DNA of 64,000 bases from assembly GCF_006740685.1 (NCBI RefSeq), contig NZ_CP035425.1, forward strand, positions 1 to 64,000. The letters run 5' to 3'. The notes under the pieces are model-generated. The model saw only the letters and a list, made by a program, of their open reading frames with translations. It searched no databases and was not told the origin of the DNA. This stretch comes from Candidatus Nitrosopumilus sp. SW (GTDB taxonomy: Archaea > Thermoproteota > Nitrososphaeria > Nitrososphaerales > Nitrosopumilaceae). This document shows positions 19,876 through 30,052 of this stretch, piece by piece (within the stretch, counting starts at the first letter, position 1; the number at the start of each line of letters is the position of its first letter). The position numbers and the translations under genes were made by a program.

Positions 19876-20745
19876 ATGAAATTAGCTATTTTTGCTCATT
19901 GTGCAATTGATACTATTACTATTGATGATAATAATTATGAACAAATTGGAGGGTCTGCATGTTATTGTGGATTGACTGCACGTGAATTCAAATTTGATGT
20001 TGATTTGTATACTAAATTTGGAAATGATTTTCCAAAACAATACCTTTCTGATAATAAAATAAATCTGATAAATTCTGAATCTGAGAAAAACACGACAAAG
20101 TTTGCAATATCAATTAATGGTTCTGATAGAACATTGAAACTTGAAAATCAATGTGATCCTATAGAGTACTCAAGCACAAAAGCAGACGGACATCTTGTAA
20201 GTCCAATTTATCATGAAATTACAAATGAAACACTAAAAAAAATTAAAGATGATTCAAATTTTTTATTTATTGACCCTCAAGGGTTTCTACGAGAAAAAGA
20301 TTCTCAAAATAATGTTTCATTACAAAAAAATGATATTGATTTGACTAATGTTAATGCAATAAAAGTAAATCCCGAAGAAGCACAACAACTAGTTACTGGA
20401 ACTCATGATGAAATGATGGTGGCTCTTCAAAAAAAAGGTGCAGAACATGTTCTTTTTACAAATAAAACTGAAGTGTCATTGTTGGTAAAAGACAAAGTAT
20501 ATTCTATAACTTTACCAAACAAAGAGATTCATGATACTACTGGTATTGGTGATATTTTCTGTGCAGCATTTTGTTGTACAATGCTTAAAGAAAAGGACTT
20601 TTTGTGGGCACTGTGTTTTGCTGGTGGTGCTGCCCAGGCTGCACTTGACTCAAAAAATGTTGGATTGCAAAAAATCCCTCGAAAAGGAACCATTCAAAAT
20701 AATGCCTCTTACTTTTACAATCTGGTAAAATTTCGAGACTTGTAG
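19876..20745 (+). CDS. PfkB/ribokinase-family sugar or nucleoside kinase
   Basis: 289 aa. The N-terminal GGSACYCGLTAREF fits the first PfkB signature. The C-terminal DTTGIGDIFCAAFCC is the catalytic DTxGAGD motif, with Ile in place of the usual Ala but the catalytic Asp kept. The family phosphorylates sugars, nucleosides or cofactor precursors; the substrate cannot be named. NAD kinase begins 41 bp downstream on the same strand. Confidence 0.85.
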   Translation: MKLAIFAHCAIDTITIDDNNYEQIGGSACYCGLTAREFKFDVDLYTKFGNDFPKQYLSDNKINLINSESEKNTTKFAISINGSDRTLKLENQCDPIEYSSTKADGHLVSPIYHEITNETLKKIKDDSNFLFIDPQGFLREKDSQNNVSLQKNDIDLTNVNAIKVNPEEAQQLVTGTHDEMMVALQKKGAEHVLFTNKTEVSLLVKDKVYSITLPNKEIHDTTGIGDIFCAAFCCTMLKEKDFLWALCFAGGAAQAALDSKNVGLQKIPRKGTIQNNASYFYNLVKFRDL

Positions 20746-20786
20746 GCACATTATTCTTTTATTGAGGCATTTCAAATGCCTATTCT

Positions 20787-21785
20787 ATGCAAATAGGAAT
20801 CTATGGTACTGGTTCTACCAGTAATGCGGCAAAGTATGTAAAAAAAATACTAGATGATGCTGGAATCAAATCATTCACAATTACAAAATCCAAGAGCAAA
20901 CCTGCTGATTGCATTATTGTTTTAGGTGGTGACAAGGGTGTTCGCAATTATTTTCATAGAACGTTTGACTCGACATTACCTATTTTGGGAATTAGTGAGG
21001 GTGAATCAAGCGGATTTTTAGCACAAATTGATCTTAAAGAGTTTGCATCATATGTCAATATTTTAAAAAAACAAAAATACACAATTGAAGAAGTTCCTCG
21101 TCTTGGCGTAAAGATTGATGGTAAAAACGTCTATCCTGTTCTCAATGATGTTGCAGTGTTTTCATCTCGAAGTGCAATGTTAATGGAACACACTTTGCGT
21201 GTAAATGGTGAGGAAGTATGGCACGATAATAGTGATGGAATAATTGTTTCAACTCCTATTGGTTCTTCAGCTTATTCCATGTCTGCTGGTGGACCTGTAC
21301 TGTTCCAAGACTCTGCAGTCTTTGAAATCATTTCAGTAAATTCCCTTGATGTTACAAGAAGACCAATTATCGTTTCAAATGATAGCTCAATTGAGATTGA
21401 TGATATCTCTGCAAGGCTGCACTGTGAAGTGGTTTTAGATGGCTTGGATAGATACAAAGTAAACAAAACCGTTGAATGTACTCAATTCTTTCCTCCTGCA
21501 AAAATAATTCGTCTAAAAAAAGACTCTACTGCAATTTCTGCATTGGCAAAAAAAGTTCATTTGGCCGAAGAACTACTCAGCATGCCTCCAAGCTCTAAGT
21601 TGCTCTTGAAAACTTTAGAGTATGAGGGTGCATTAACTCAAAAAGATTTAGCAAACAAAACTCTTCTTCCTGATAGAACTGTTAGATTAGCATTGAGTCA
21701 TTTACTAAAGAAAGGATATGTCAAAAAGAAAGTCTCTATTCGTGATGCTAGACAAAAAATTTATGAGATTTCAAAAATTGAATGA
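20787..21785 (+). CDS. nadK: NAD kinase fused to a C-terminal winged-helix domain
   Basis: 332 aa. The kinase core has GGDKG at 47-51 (catalytic Asp49 kept; the family motif is GGDGT) and the diagnostic DGIIVSTPIGSSAYSMSAGG near 150-169. It makes NADP from NAD and ATP or polyphosphate. After ~265 comes a winged helix (PPSSKLLLKTLEYEGALTQK...TVRLALSHLLKKGYVKKK), which could bind DNA or serve as an accessory domain. The histidine kinase starts 10 bp later. Confidence 0.88.
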   Translation: MQIGIYGTGSTSNAAKYVKKILDDAGIKSFTITKSKSKPADCIIVLGGDKGVRNYFHRTFDSTLPILGISEGESSGFLAQIDLKEFASYVNILKKQKYTIEEVPRLGVKIDGKNVYPVLNDVAVFSSRSAMLMEHTLRVNGEEVWHDNSDGIIVSTPIGSSAYSMSAGGPVLFQDSAVFEIISVNSLDVTRRPIIVSNDSSIEIDDISARLHCEVVLDGLDRYKVNKTVECTQFFPPAKIIRLKKDSTAISALAKKVHLAEELLSMPPSSKLLLKTLEYEGALTQKDLANKTLLPDRTVRLALSHLLKKGYVKKKVSIRDARQKIYEISKIE

Positions 21786-21795
21786 GTAAGTCAAA

Positions 21796-23313
21796 ATGCA
21801 AAAACTACCGTTTGTTGTTCTTGGAATGGGGCTTTCATTTCTTTTGATTTGGATTTTTGCTATAACTCCTGAACTGTTAACCACTCCTGATATTTTGGAA
21901 ATTACTGCTGAAAATGTAGGTATGATTCAATTTGCAGATTATATTGGAGGTGAATTATCTGAGCCTACCAAAATGTTATTTCAATGGGATAGGGATATAG
22001 TTGCAAAAAGTGGTAATGAACTACGAGTACATACAACATATGACTATACAGACATTCTAACTGATGAAAGTTTTTGGATAGTGGAATTTGATGAATGGGT
22101 AGACAAAAACACTCGTGAATACTTGGAAAAAGATGGCCGTTTTACATTCCCTCCTCATGTTGAGAAACGAGATTACTTGGTTTATGATATTGGTGGAACC
22201 GTAATGGAGTATCATTTTGTTGAGGAGGCTGTTCTTGATGATGTCCCTGTTTACAAGTTTGAAGGTGAAGAAATCTTTGATGTCTCTGATGCTTATCCTG
22301 ATTTTGAAGAGCAAATTTGGGAACATTATCGCGCTACAAACTACATTGAACCAATAACTGGATTGGATGTCTCATTTAAAGAAGAATTTACTGATTATGC
22401 TCTAGTTGATGGAGAAAGAGTTGTGGTATTGGAAGCGTGGGATGAACCCACAGATTTTTCTCAAAAAACATTGTTGGGCAAAGCAAAGAATCTAAAATCA
22501 CTTTATTTCGTATATGAAACCATAATTCCTGTAGTAATTGGGTTTGGTACTTTTGCAGGATTTATTCTAACAATGTTTGCCGGTAGAATTTCAAAAGGTG
22601 AAAAAGAGATTGTGGAACTCAAAGAGATAGACAAACAAAAAGATGAACTAGTATCAATGGTAAGCCATGAGATAAAAAATCCATTAACTCCAATTCTTTT
22701 AGCATGTCAACTACTGCTGGCACAAAAGGATGGTCCTTTAACTTTAAAACAAAAACAAAAAATTGAACAAATTATGGCTAGTTCTGAGCAGGTCAATGCT
22801 TTATTGTCTGATTTCTCAGATCTTAAAAAATTAGACAGAAACAATATGAAACTATCAAAAGAAGAAGTTGATCCAGTTATTCTTTTAAATAAAATTGTGG
22901 CATCTATGAAAGATTCTGTTGAATCCCATGGAGCACGTTTAGAATTAAAAATAAAAAAATCTAAAAAAATCTCTTGTGATTCTAAACGTATTTCTCAGGT
23001 TATCTCAAATATTATCAAAAATGCAATTGACTTTATTCCAAAAGAAGATGGTCGAATCACCGTTTCATTAGATGTCGATAATGTTGGTCAAACTCTAATC
23101 AGCATTGAAGATAACGGTATAGGTATTCCAAGAGAACACCATGAATTAGTTTTTGAAAAATTTCAACAATTAGATACTCCTGAAGGTATTACGCATGAAG
23201 GAACTGGACTTGGCTTGTCCATTTGTAAGGGAATTATTGAGGCCCATGGAGGACAAATTTGGATTGCAAAAAACTACACCCATGGTGCTAGATTTGAAAT
23301 TCTTTTACCTTAA
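21796..23313 (+). CDS. Membrane sensor histidine kinase
   Basis: 505 aa. TM1 (~5-24), an extracytoplasmic sensor of ~210 residues, TM2 (~242-263), then HisKA with phospho-acceptor His291 in SMVSHEIKNPLTP, and HATPase_c with an N-box (ISNIIKNAIDFI), DNGIGIP and GTGLGLSICKG. The sensor part recalls the DUF3068/PorA-like domain seen in some actinobacterial and thaumarchaeal proteins (tentative). No response regulator lies next to it. It starts 10 bp after nadK; CTP synthase is convergent. Confidence 0.92.
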   Translation: MQKLPFVVLGMGLSFLLIWIFAITPELLTTPDILEITAENVGMIQFADYIGGELSEPTKMLFQWDRDIVAKSGNELRVHTTYDYTDILTDESFWIVEFDEWVDKNTREYLEKDGRFTFPPHVEKRDYLVYDIGGTVMEYHFVEEAVLDDVPVYKFEGEEIFDVSDAYPDFEEQIWEHYRATNYIEPITGLDVSFKEEFTDYALVDGERVVVLEAWDEPTDFSQKTLLGKAKNLKSLYFVYETIIPVVIGFGTFAGFILTMFAGRISKGEKEIVELKEIDKQKDELVSMVSHEIKNPLTPILLACQLLLAQKDGPLTLKQKQKIEQIMASSEQVNALLSDFSDLKKLDRNNMKLSKEEVDPVILLNKIVASMKDSVESHGARLELKIKKSKKISCDSKRISQVISNIIKNAIDFIPKEDGRITVSLDVDNVGQTLISIEDNGIGIPREHHELVFEKFQQLDTPEGITHEGTGLGLSICKGIIEAHGGQIWIAKNYTHGARFEILLP

Positions 23314-23320
23314 GTTCTGA

Positions 23321-24922
23321 TTATTTTTCAGATGCTGCCTTGATAAATGCTGCAAATGCTTCTTCAGGAAATCCTGGTCTGCTGTTAAACTCTGGGTGAA
23401 ATTGTACTCCTAGATAGAACTTGTGACTGGGAATTTCTAACATTTCCATTCTTTTGCCATTGTCACTGTCTGCTGAAAATATCAATCCATTTTTTTCAAA
23501 TTCTGGAATGTACTCTTTGTTAATTTCATATCTATGTCTATGGCGCTTGCTGATTGTTGTGGTACCGTAGATTTTTTGAGCATTTGTGTTTTCTTTGATT
23601 ATTACATCATTTGCTCCTAGCCTTAATGATCCTCCCATGTCTGAAACATCTTTTTGCTCTGGAAGTAAATCTACAATTGGATTTTTTGCATCAGGTTTAA
23701 TCTCTGTAGAGTTTGCATCCTCTAATTTCATAACATTTCTTCCAAATGCAATTGCTGCTAACTGGAATCCAAAACATATCCCAAGATATGGTATGTTGTT
23801 TTCTCGTGCATAATTTGCAGTTTGAATAATCCCTTCTGAACCTCTAGTTCCAAATCCTCCTGGAACTAGAATTCCATCATAGTTTGATAAAATAGAATAA
23901 TCTGTAATTAATTCTGAATCAATCCAATCAATATCTACTGATTTTCCCATTTGTGCCCCTGCGTGTTTTAGTGCATGATTTACGCTCACATAACTATCTG
24001 CCAGCGTCACATATTTTCCAACCATTGCAATCTTTACTTTTTGGTCCTCATGATTTACCATATTTTGTGCAATTGCATTCCACTTGTCCCAATTTGCAGA
24101 TGCGTTAACCATTCCAACTATTCCAAACTTGGTAAATATTGAATCCATGATGCCCTGGTCATACAACATTTGTGGAACTTCAAAGATTGATTTTACATCA
24201 TGACATGATAAAACATCTTTTGCAGTGACATTTGTAAACATTGCAATTTTCTTTTTTGTTTTTTCTTCTAATGGCAATGTACATCTTACTGCCAAAAAGT
24301 CTGGTTGAATACCGATTCTTCTTAATTCCTGTGCACTGTGCTGTGTAGGTTTTGTTTTTTGTTCTCCAACAACATCAAGTGAAGGTGCTAATGTTACATG
24401 AACAAAAATTACTCCTTGTGGTCCCTCCTCGACTCTCATCTGTCTTAATGCCTCTAAAAATGGCAGTGATTCAATATCTCCTACTGTTCCACCGCACTCT
24501 ACAATTAGAAAATCAAGTTTTTCATCTTCGGCTATTTTTCTAATCCTGTTTTTAATCTCATCAGTTACATGGGGAATAATTTGGACACATGCTCCTAGAT
24601 ACTCTCCTTTTCTTTCTGCCTCTATTACTGAAGAATATACTTGGGCAGTTGTAATATTGTGGCTTTTTGGAATGTCTTGATTTAGGAATCTCTCATAGTT
24701 TCCAATATCCATATCACATTCTCCTCCATCATCTGTGACAAACACTTCACCATGAGCTACTGGATTCATGGTTCCTGCATCATAATTCAGATATGGATCT
24801 ATCTTGATACATGAAACCTTTTGATCTGCTAATTGTAATAATTTTGCAATCGAGGAAGTTGTTACGCCTTTTCCAAGGCCAGACATCACACCACCTGTGA
24901 CAAAAATAAACTTCGTCTGCAC
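23321..24922 (-). CDS. pyrG: CTP synthase
   Basis: 533 aa, full length. Synthetase domain: FVTGGVMSGLGKGVTTSSIA (P-loop region), KIDPYLNYDAGTMNP, HGEVFVTDDGGE and CGGTVGDIES. Glutaminase domain: GICFGFQLAAIAFGRN with the nucleophile Cys, and GVQFHPEF near the C-terminus. It converts UTP to CTP with glutamine. The usual GICLGMQ appears as GICFGFQ. Start ATG at 24922. Confidence 0.97.
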   Translation of the reverse strand: MQTKFIFVTGGVMSGLGKGVTTSSIAKLLQLADQKVSCIKIDPYLNYDAGTMNPVAHGEVFVTDDGGECDMDIGNYERFLNQDIPKSHNITTAQVYSSVIEAERKGEYLGACVQIIPHVTDEIKNRIRKIAEDEKLDFLIVECGGTVGDIESLPFLEALRQMRVEEGPQGVIFVHVTLAPSLDVVGEQKTKPTQHSAQELRRIGIQPDFLAVRCTLPLEEKTKKKIAMFTNVTAKDVLSCHDVKSIFEVPQMLYDQGIMDSIFTKFGIVGMVNASANWDKWNAIAQNMVNHEDQKVKIAMVGKYVTLADSYVSVNHALKHAGAQMGKSVDIDWIDSELITDYSILSNYDGILVPGGFGTRGSEGIIQTANYARENNIPYLGICFGFQLAAIAFGRNVMKLEDANSTEIKPDAKNPIVDLLPEQKDVSDMGGSLRLGANDVIIKENTNAQKIYGTTTISKRHRHRYEINKEYIPEFEKNGLIFSADSDNGKRMEMLEIPSHKFYLGVQFHPEFNSRPGFPEEAFAAFIKAASEK

Positions 24923-24993
24923 ATTAATGAAACGATTATCGGGTTTTTGTATGTTTTGTCGATCATGGTTTGGTTGAAATAGTATAATGTTGT

Positions 24994-25842
24994 ATGAATT
25001 CTATGAAAGTTGCGCTTGCTGTTTTACCTTTGATTGCAATGTTGATTGTAGGTTCAGGTTTTGCTTTTGCTGCAAGTTATGATATTAAAATCCCTTCAGG
25101 GGCATCTGATGAAAATTACCCTTATTTCTGGTCTCAAAAAGATACTGGTGTCACAACTGGTGAGATAACTGTCTTTCCAGGAGATACCATAACTTGGTCT
25201 AATGCTGACACTGCTTTTCATACTATAACTTCAGTTTCTGCATCAAGTATTGAGACTGGTGATTTTGAAGAAGATGGTTTGTTTGATAGTGGGTTTTTCA
25301 CCGCAGGGAAATCTTATACCCGACAATTCAATGATCTTGGCGATTTCTATTATTATTGCAGTCTCCACCCATGGATGAATGGTGTTGTTCATGTGGTATT
25401 GGATCCTGGAAGTGTCAAATCTATAGATAGAATAGCATCTGGGTTTTCTGATGATGGAGTAGGATTTGAGGTAAAATATTTCTTAGATGCATATTTGGCT
25501 AATACCGTTCATGTGGATCCTGATGAAAGAACTTTGACATTTACTCTTACTGGTGAAAGCAATAATGATGAAATTACAATAACTTTGCCTAAAGAACTCA
25601 TTGATAATCCAACTACCGTATGGGTTAATGGAAATATGGTTGATTTTGAATCTGATTCTACCATTAGTGGCAATACTGCAACTCAATTAGTCATTCCAAT
25701 TGACAAGGATTCTCGAGAAATCAAGATAATGGGTTCTAAGGTCATTCCTGAATTTGGAGGAATTGCTCTTTTGATTCTTACAGTCTCTATTATCTCAATC
25801 ATAATCTTTTCAAAAAAGACTAGTTTGCTTACTATGAGATGA
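24994..25842 (+). CDS. Exported cupredoxin (plastocyanin-like) with PEFG-type C-terminus
   Basis: 282 aa. Signal peptide ~1-27 (ends AFAASYD). Blue-copper domain to ~140 with type 1 ligands H76 (FHTIT), C122, H125 and M128 (YYCSLHPWM). A second beta domain runs ~145-245. The end IPEFGGIALLILTVSIISI plus a basic tail is a PEFG-CTERM-type sorting/anchor signal (PEFG at 252-255). Such copper proteins are thought to replace cytochrome c in thaumarchaeal electron transfer. Monocistronic, divergent from pyrG. Start may be M1 or M4. Confidence 0.9.
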   Translation: MNSMKVALAVLPLIAMLIVGSGFAFAASYDIKIPSGASDENYPYFWSQKDTGVTTGEITVFPGDTITWSNADTAFHTITSVSASSIETGDFEEDGLFDSGFFTAGKSYTRQFNDLGDFYYYCSLHPWMNGVVHVVLDPGSVKSIDRIASGFSDDGVGFEVKYFLDAYLANTVHVDPDERTLTFTLTGESNNDEITITLPKELIDNPTTVWVNGNMVDFESDSTISGNTATQLVIPIDKDSREIKIMGSKVIPEFGGIALLILTVSIISIIIFSKKTSLLTMR

Positions 25843-25894
25843 ATATTTTTCACAATAACCCTCTCTTTTAGCCTCAATTCTACTAACTTGTCTG

Positions 25895-26059
25895 GTGAGA
25901 GAGATTCGCCTTAAACTAACTGACAATGACTATCTTGGATTCCTCAGTATTGCAACTGCTGATCAATTAACTGTAGAAGAAAAATTGAAACAAATCATCA
26001 ATTATCATCTGATCGTTTATAGAAATAAACAGAAATTAAAAAATGAACGTTTGATGTAA
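25895..26059 (+). CDS. Small hypothetical protein, GTG start
   Basis: 54 aa (MREIRLKLTDNDYLGFLSIA, then a charged helix QLTVEEKLKQII and a basic tail). Amphipathic composition and lack of alternative frames favour coding. It lies in the gap between the cupredoxin and the next gene, both on the same strand. No ATG is available. Function unknown. Confidence 0.45.
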   Translation: MREIRLKLTDNDYLGFLSIATADQLTVEEKLKQIINYHLIVYRNKQKLKNERLM

Positions 26060-26096
26060 ATCAAAAACTTAAGTTCATACAAAATTCAGAAACTTT

Positions 26097-26780
26097 GTGG
26101 TGTATAATGATTCAAACTATAGGGCTACACTAGTTATTCTAAATGATATTGAGAAAAGGGGGCTATACCATTTTAATCCTGAATATCATGATGAACAGTT
26201 CTTTCGAAATTTTATAGATTTTCAAAAAAGTTTTTCTCATACATTTGCTGAAACTATAAAAAAATTAGATGATTTTGAAACAAAACGCGATGAAGTAATA
26301 CTCTTTGTAGTTTATTCTATAATGTCTTACATCAAGTCTCATCTCAAAGTCTTTGAAAAATTTCTAAAAATAATAATTGATTCTAGTAAACTCAAAGGTG
26401 GATTTGATGAAAATACTACCTTGAGCCAAATTCTCAAAAAAATTTGCAACAAAATGCAATATAATCCAAAATTAAAAAATGCCATTAGAGGTCTATTTTT
26501 AGCTGATTTTGCAGATGCAATAGACTCTCAACAATTTCTGATTTTAAATGATGGACATTTGATGATTTATCCTAAAGATGATACCAAGAAAAAATTAATC
26601 AGCATAGATGCTTTGTATGATGATTCGCTACAGGTTCGTTCCATATTTGATGCCATGCTTGATTGGGCAGGTGAAGCAGACAAACCCTCTCAAAAACAAA
26701 CTGATGCCATTGATGATATTGTAAGAAATCTGGTCTTTCAGGTTAATTCCCTTGATGCAAAATTAGACCGTATTTCTTGA
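26097..26780 (+). CDS. Hypothetical soluble protein
   Basis: 227 aa from a GTG start (GTG GTG TAT AAT). Mostly helical and charged (DNIEKRG-type turns, FQKSFSHTFAETIKKLDDF, DEVILFVVYSIMSYIKSHLK) with no TM segment and no motif I recognise. The C-terminus (VNSLDAKLDRIS) looks like a short coiled coil. It is followed by a 500-bp region that holds only microORFs. Confidence 0.7.
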   Translation: MVYNDSNYRATLVILNDIEKRGLYHFNPEYHDEQFFRNFIDFQKSFSHTFAETIKKLDDFETKRDEVILFVVYSIMSYIKSHLKVFEKFLKIIIDSSKLKGGFDENTTLSQILKKICNKMQYNPKLKNAIRGLFLADFADAIDSQQFLILNDGHLMIYPKDDTKKKLISIDALYDDSLQVRSIFDAMLDWAGEADKPSQKQTDAIDDIVRNLVFQVNSLDAKLDRIS

Positions 26781-26863
26781 TTTTTAATTAGATCAAATCT
26801 TTTTCTTCTGATGTTTGATGTTTTGGACTAGTCCTCTCTTATGCATAAAAAACCATCTAAAAC

Positions 26864-26959
26864 ATGAATAATTCCAATTGTGAACACTATTGGTCAAAAA
26901 ATGGCTCATTTTTTTGCATTCACTGTGGGGAAGATATTCACAAAAATCACAAGTTTTGA
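26864..26959 (+). CDS. Cys/His microprotein, 31 aa
   Basis: Sequence begins MNNSNCEHYWSKNGSFFCIH and ends GEDIHKNHKF. One Cys-Glu-His, one C-x2-C (CIHC) and two late histidines could ligate a zinc ion. It sits in a 500-bp gap between the hypothetical gene at 26097 and the end of the trp operon. Coding status rests on Cys/His spacing only. Confidence 0.45.
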   Translation: MNNSNCEHYWSKNGSFFCIHCGEDIHKNHKF

Positions 26960-27018
26960 TTCTTCTTTTGATTAGATTCTATCAATATGCTTAAGTTACC
27001 TAATTGTGTATCTTGTTT

Positions 27019-27108
27019 ATGGGATTTAAGAAAACTCTTGCAAAATTCTGTATTATGAAAAAAGTAAGAGACAAGGCAAATGAGCCAGACGAATCAGATG
27101 AAAAATAA
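27019..27108 (+). CDS. Possible 29-aa microprotein
   Basis: Starts MGFKKTLAKFCIMKKVRDKA and ends in an acidic tail (EPDESDEK). A basic amphipathic helix followed by an acidic tail. Nothing else supports it. The rest of 27109-27298 is AT-rich and holds no frame I can support. Confidence 0.3.
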   Translation: MGFKKTLAKFCIMKKVRDKANEPDESDEK

Positions 27109-27260
27109 TTAATTTTTAAAACTATACACATGTAAAATTATCTCTTGATTTTTGGACATTTTTTAATTTTTTAGAACGTGCGTTTTTTATTTTTCTTTCA
27201 CACTAGTACTTTGAGAACATCTAGTAGGTGGTCATAACTGAAATTGAGTTTCCCCTCTAT

Positions 27261-27279
27261 GCCAGTTTGTAAACTTGGC
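27261..27279 (-). terminator. Hairpin just downstream of trpA
   Basis: GCCAGTTT and AAACTTGGC can pair with a one-base bulge and a two-base loop, 20 bp beyond the trpA stop. No strong T-tract follows on the minus strand, so a terminator role is weak inference. Confidence 0.3.
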
Positions 27280-27298
27280 CGCCTTACTTAGACGGTTC

Positions 27299-28105
27299 TT
27301 ATTTTTTCTGCAATGTTTGCTTTTTGAGTGATTTTGTAAATGACGCTATTTTTGATTCTAGTTTATTTTGAGGTGTTTTTTCAATTAATTTCAAATATGC
27401 ACTACCGACAATCACTCCATCTGCTCCTGCTTTGATGTATTTTTTCACATCTTCTGGTGTTGATACTCCAAACCCTACACCAATTGGAATTTTTCCTTTG
27501 GTCTGTTTTTTGACATTTTTAATTGCCTCTATGGTGTAATTTTTGATTCCTGTTTTTACTCCTGTTGTTCCATACACTGCAACAAGATACAAGAAACCCG
27601 ATGATGCCTTTGCAATTTTTTGAATTCTAGTTTTACTTGTATTAGGCGATATCAAAAATATTGTATCTGCATTATTTTTTGCAGCTTGAAGATACTCTTT
27701 TGATTCTTCTATTGACATGTCTGGTAGAATAAATCCATCAATACCTGCTTTCTTTGCTTCTGCTATGAACTTTGAGTATCCTTTATGGTATAGGATGTTT
27801 GTATATGTCATCAATATTAGAGGAATGTCTGTTTCTTTTCTGATTTTTTTCACTAGTGCAAAAAATTTGTCTATCTTTGTACCTTTTTCAAGGGAAATCG
27901 TGCTTGCATTTTGAATAACAGGTCCGTCTGCTAGAGGATCTGAGAATGGAAATCCTAGTTCTATGATGTCTACTCCTCCCTTTACCAATCCCCTAACAAC
28001 TGAAATGGTTGATTTTTCATTTGGGAATCCTGCCATGATGTATGAGATTAAGGCTTTTTCTTTTCTTTCTTGCAACTCTGCAAACTTTTCTTTAATCTTT
28101 GACAT
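27299..28105 (-). CDS. trpA: Tryptophan synthase alpha subunit
   Basis: 268 aa TIM barrel. It cleaves indole-3-glycerol phosphate to indole plus glyceraldehyde 3-phosphate. Hallmarks: [30 protein letters not shown] (catalytic Glu in ELGFP and Asp in SDP), [26 protein letters not shown] and [12 protein letters not shown]. Last gene of the trp operon; its start overlaps the end of trpB by 14 bp. Confidence 0.97.
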   Translation of the reverse strand: MSKIKEKFAELQERKEKALISYIMAGFPNEKSTISVVRGLVKGGVDIIELGFPFSDPLADGPVIQNASTISLEKGTKIDKFFALVKKIRKETDIPLILMTYTNILYHKGYSKFIAEAKKAGIDGFILPDMSIEESKEYLQAAKNNADTIFLISPNTSKTRIQKIAKASSGFLYLVAVYGTTGVKTGIKNYTIEAIKNVKKQTKGKIPIGVGFGVSTPEDVKKYIKAGADGVIVGSAYLKLIEKTPQNKLESKIASFTKSLKKQTLQKK

Positions 28106-29279
28106 TTTTACTCAAATAATTTTGCACTTCTTCTACGTCTTTGTCTCCTCTTCCAGAAAGTGTAACTACAATTGATTCTGATTTTTTACCCTTTCTTGCA
28201 ACTTTGATTGCTTCAGCGATTGCATGAGCTGATTCTAAAGCTGGAATGATGCCTTCAGTTCTTGTTAACATTAAAAATGCATCAATCACTTCTGTGTCTG
28301 TTGCTGAATGATATTTTACTCGTTTAGTATCTTTGAAATACGAATGTTCAGGTCCAACTCCTGGATAGTCTAATCCAGCTGAGATGCTATGTGTTTCTGT
28401 AATTTGTCCTTCTTTGTCTTGAAGCAAGTATGTCATCATTCCGTGAAGAACTCCTTTACTTCCAGCCGATAATGTTGCAGAATGTTTCTTTGATTTTAAT
28501 CCGTGTCCTGCTGCCTCTACACCTATAATTTCTGCATTAGAATCAACTAGTGGATAAAATGTACCAATTGCATTTGATCCCCCTCCAACACATGCAATAA
28601 CACTATCTGGTGTTTTGTTTAGTTTCTTCATCTGTGATTTTATTTCATTTCCGATTACACTTTGAAAATCTCTGACCATAACTGGATATGGATGAGGTCC
28701 AACTGCTGAACCCAGCAAATAGTATGTGGTCTCTACATTTGTAATCCAATCTCTGATTGCCTCATTGATTGCATCTTTGAGTGTCTTTGAACCTGATTTT
28801 ACTGGATGAACTTTTGAGCCAAGTAAATTCATTCGAAATACGTTTAGTTTTTGTCTGATGGTGTCTTTGTAGCCCATATACACCTCTGCTTTCATTCCTA
28901 ATGCTGCGCATGCCATGGCAGTAGCCACTCCGTGCTGACCTGCCCCCGTTTCTGCAATGATTCTTTTCTTTTTCATTTTTTTTGCAAGAAGTGCTTGTCC
29001 AAGTGTATTGTTTATCTTGTGAGCTCCTCCATGCAACAAGTCTTCTCTTTTTAGATAGATCTTTGAACCTCCAAGTTTCTCTGATAGGTTTTTTGCATAA
29101 TATAGTGGAGTTGGACGACCTGCATACACTTTGAGATAGTAATCTAATTCTTTTTTGAAATTTTTATCATTTTTAAATTTTAGATAATTTTCCTCTAACT
29201 CTTCGATTGCTGGAACTAGAGTTTCTGGAATATACTTTCCTCCAAATTCTCCGAATCTGCCATTTTTTGGATATTTCAA
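28092..29279 (-). CDS. trpB: Tryptophan synthase beta subunit
   Basis: 395 aa, TrpB1 type. It joins indole and serine with PLP. Seen: the N-terminal [18 protein letters not shown], the PLP lysine in [48 protein letters not shown] (phosphate loop) and LSGRGDKDV near the end. It uses a TTG start overlapping the trpC stop (TTGA). Pairs with TrpA. Confidence 0.97.
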   Translation of the reverse strand: MKYPKNGRFGEFGGKYIPETLVPAIEELEENYLKFKNDKNFKKELDYYLKVYAGRPTPLYYAKNLSEKLGGSKIYLKREDLLHGGAHKINNTLGQALLAKKMKKKRIIAETGAGQHGVATAMACAALGMKAEVYMGYKDTIRQKLNVFRMNLLGSKVHPVKSGSKTLKDAINEAIRDWITNVETTYYLLGSAVGPHPYPVMVRDFQSVIGNEIKSQMKKLNKTPDSVIACVGGGSNAIGTFYPLVDSNAEIIGVEAAGHGLKSKKHSATLSAGSKGVLHGMMTYLLQDKEGQITETHSISAGLDYPGVGPEHSYFKDTKRVKYHSATDTEVIDAFLMLTRTEGIIPALESAHAIAEAIKVARKGKKSESIVVTLSGRGDKDVEEVQNYLSKNVKD

Positions 29280-30052
29280 TACGCATTCACCAATTTTCTT
29301 ACCTGTTCTTCAATGTTATCACTTTTCATTATGCTTGATCCTATTAGAAATGCATCTGCTCCACACTTTTTTAGATATTGGATGTCCTCAGGTGTATCTA
29401 TTCCACTTTCAGATAATATGGGTCTGGATTTGTCTACTCCGGATAATATCGTTTCAGTTGTTTTTAGATCAATCTCTAAAGTGTCTAGGTTTCTATTGTT
29501 GATTCCAATCAAATCTGCTTCTGTTTTTAATGCATTTTCAAATTCTTGCTTTGTGTGTACTTCTAGCAAAACCTGTAGACCTTGTTTGTGGCCATATGCA
29601 ATAAACTCATCAATATCTTTAAGATAATTTTGATCAAATAATGATTGAATCACTAACATAAAGTCTGCTCCAATCTTTTTTGCTGCATCAATCTGAACTT
29701 TTTCGATCATGATGTCTTTCATTAGCATTGGAACATCTACTGCCTGTCTTACCTTCATGAAGTATTCTGGTGATCCGTTGAATAGATGTGGTTGTGTTAG
29801 TACTGATAGTGCCTTTGAACCTCCTGCAATCATTTGAGATGCTATGCTTACAGGGTCAGTAATTGTCCTTATCTTGCCTAGAGATGGAGATGAAAACTTT
29901 ACTTCTGTGAGTAGTGGTGCATGCGCACTAGTCTTGATAATTTGAATAAAATCTTTGTTTGATTTTTCTAAATTTGATTCAACTTCATACACTCCATCAT
30001 CAATTGCCATTTGTGAATTGTTTACTAGTTTTCTAAGAATATTTTCAGCCAT
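29276..30052 (-). CDS. trpC: Indole-3-glycerol-phosphate synthase
   Basis: 258 aa TIM barrel. It closes the indole ring from CdRP. Hallmarks: [15 protein letters not shown] (catalytic Lys), [58 protein letters not shown] and [13 protein letters not shown] monofunctional TrpC with no TrpF domain fused. Overlaps trpD by 8 bp and trpB by 4 bp. Confidence 0.96.
   Translation of the reverse strand: MAENILRKLVNNSQMAIDDGVYEVESNLEKSNKDFIQIIKTSAHAPLLTEVKFSSPSLGKIRTITDPVSIASQMIAGGSKALSVLTQPHLFNGSPEYFMKVRQAVDVPMLMKDIMIEKVQIDAAKKIGADFMLVIQSLFDQNYLKDIDEFIAYGHKQGLQVLLEVHTKQEFENALKTEADLIGINNRNLDTLEIDLKTTETILSGVDKSRPILSESGIDTPEDIQYLKKCGADAFLIGSSIMKSDNIEEQVRKLVNAY

Noticed and set aside
27109-27298. tRNA or known structured RNA downstream of trpA
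   Set aside because: No acceptor/T-arm pattern found; only a small imperfect hairpin.
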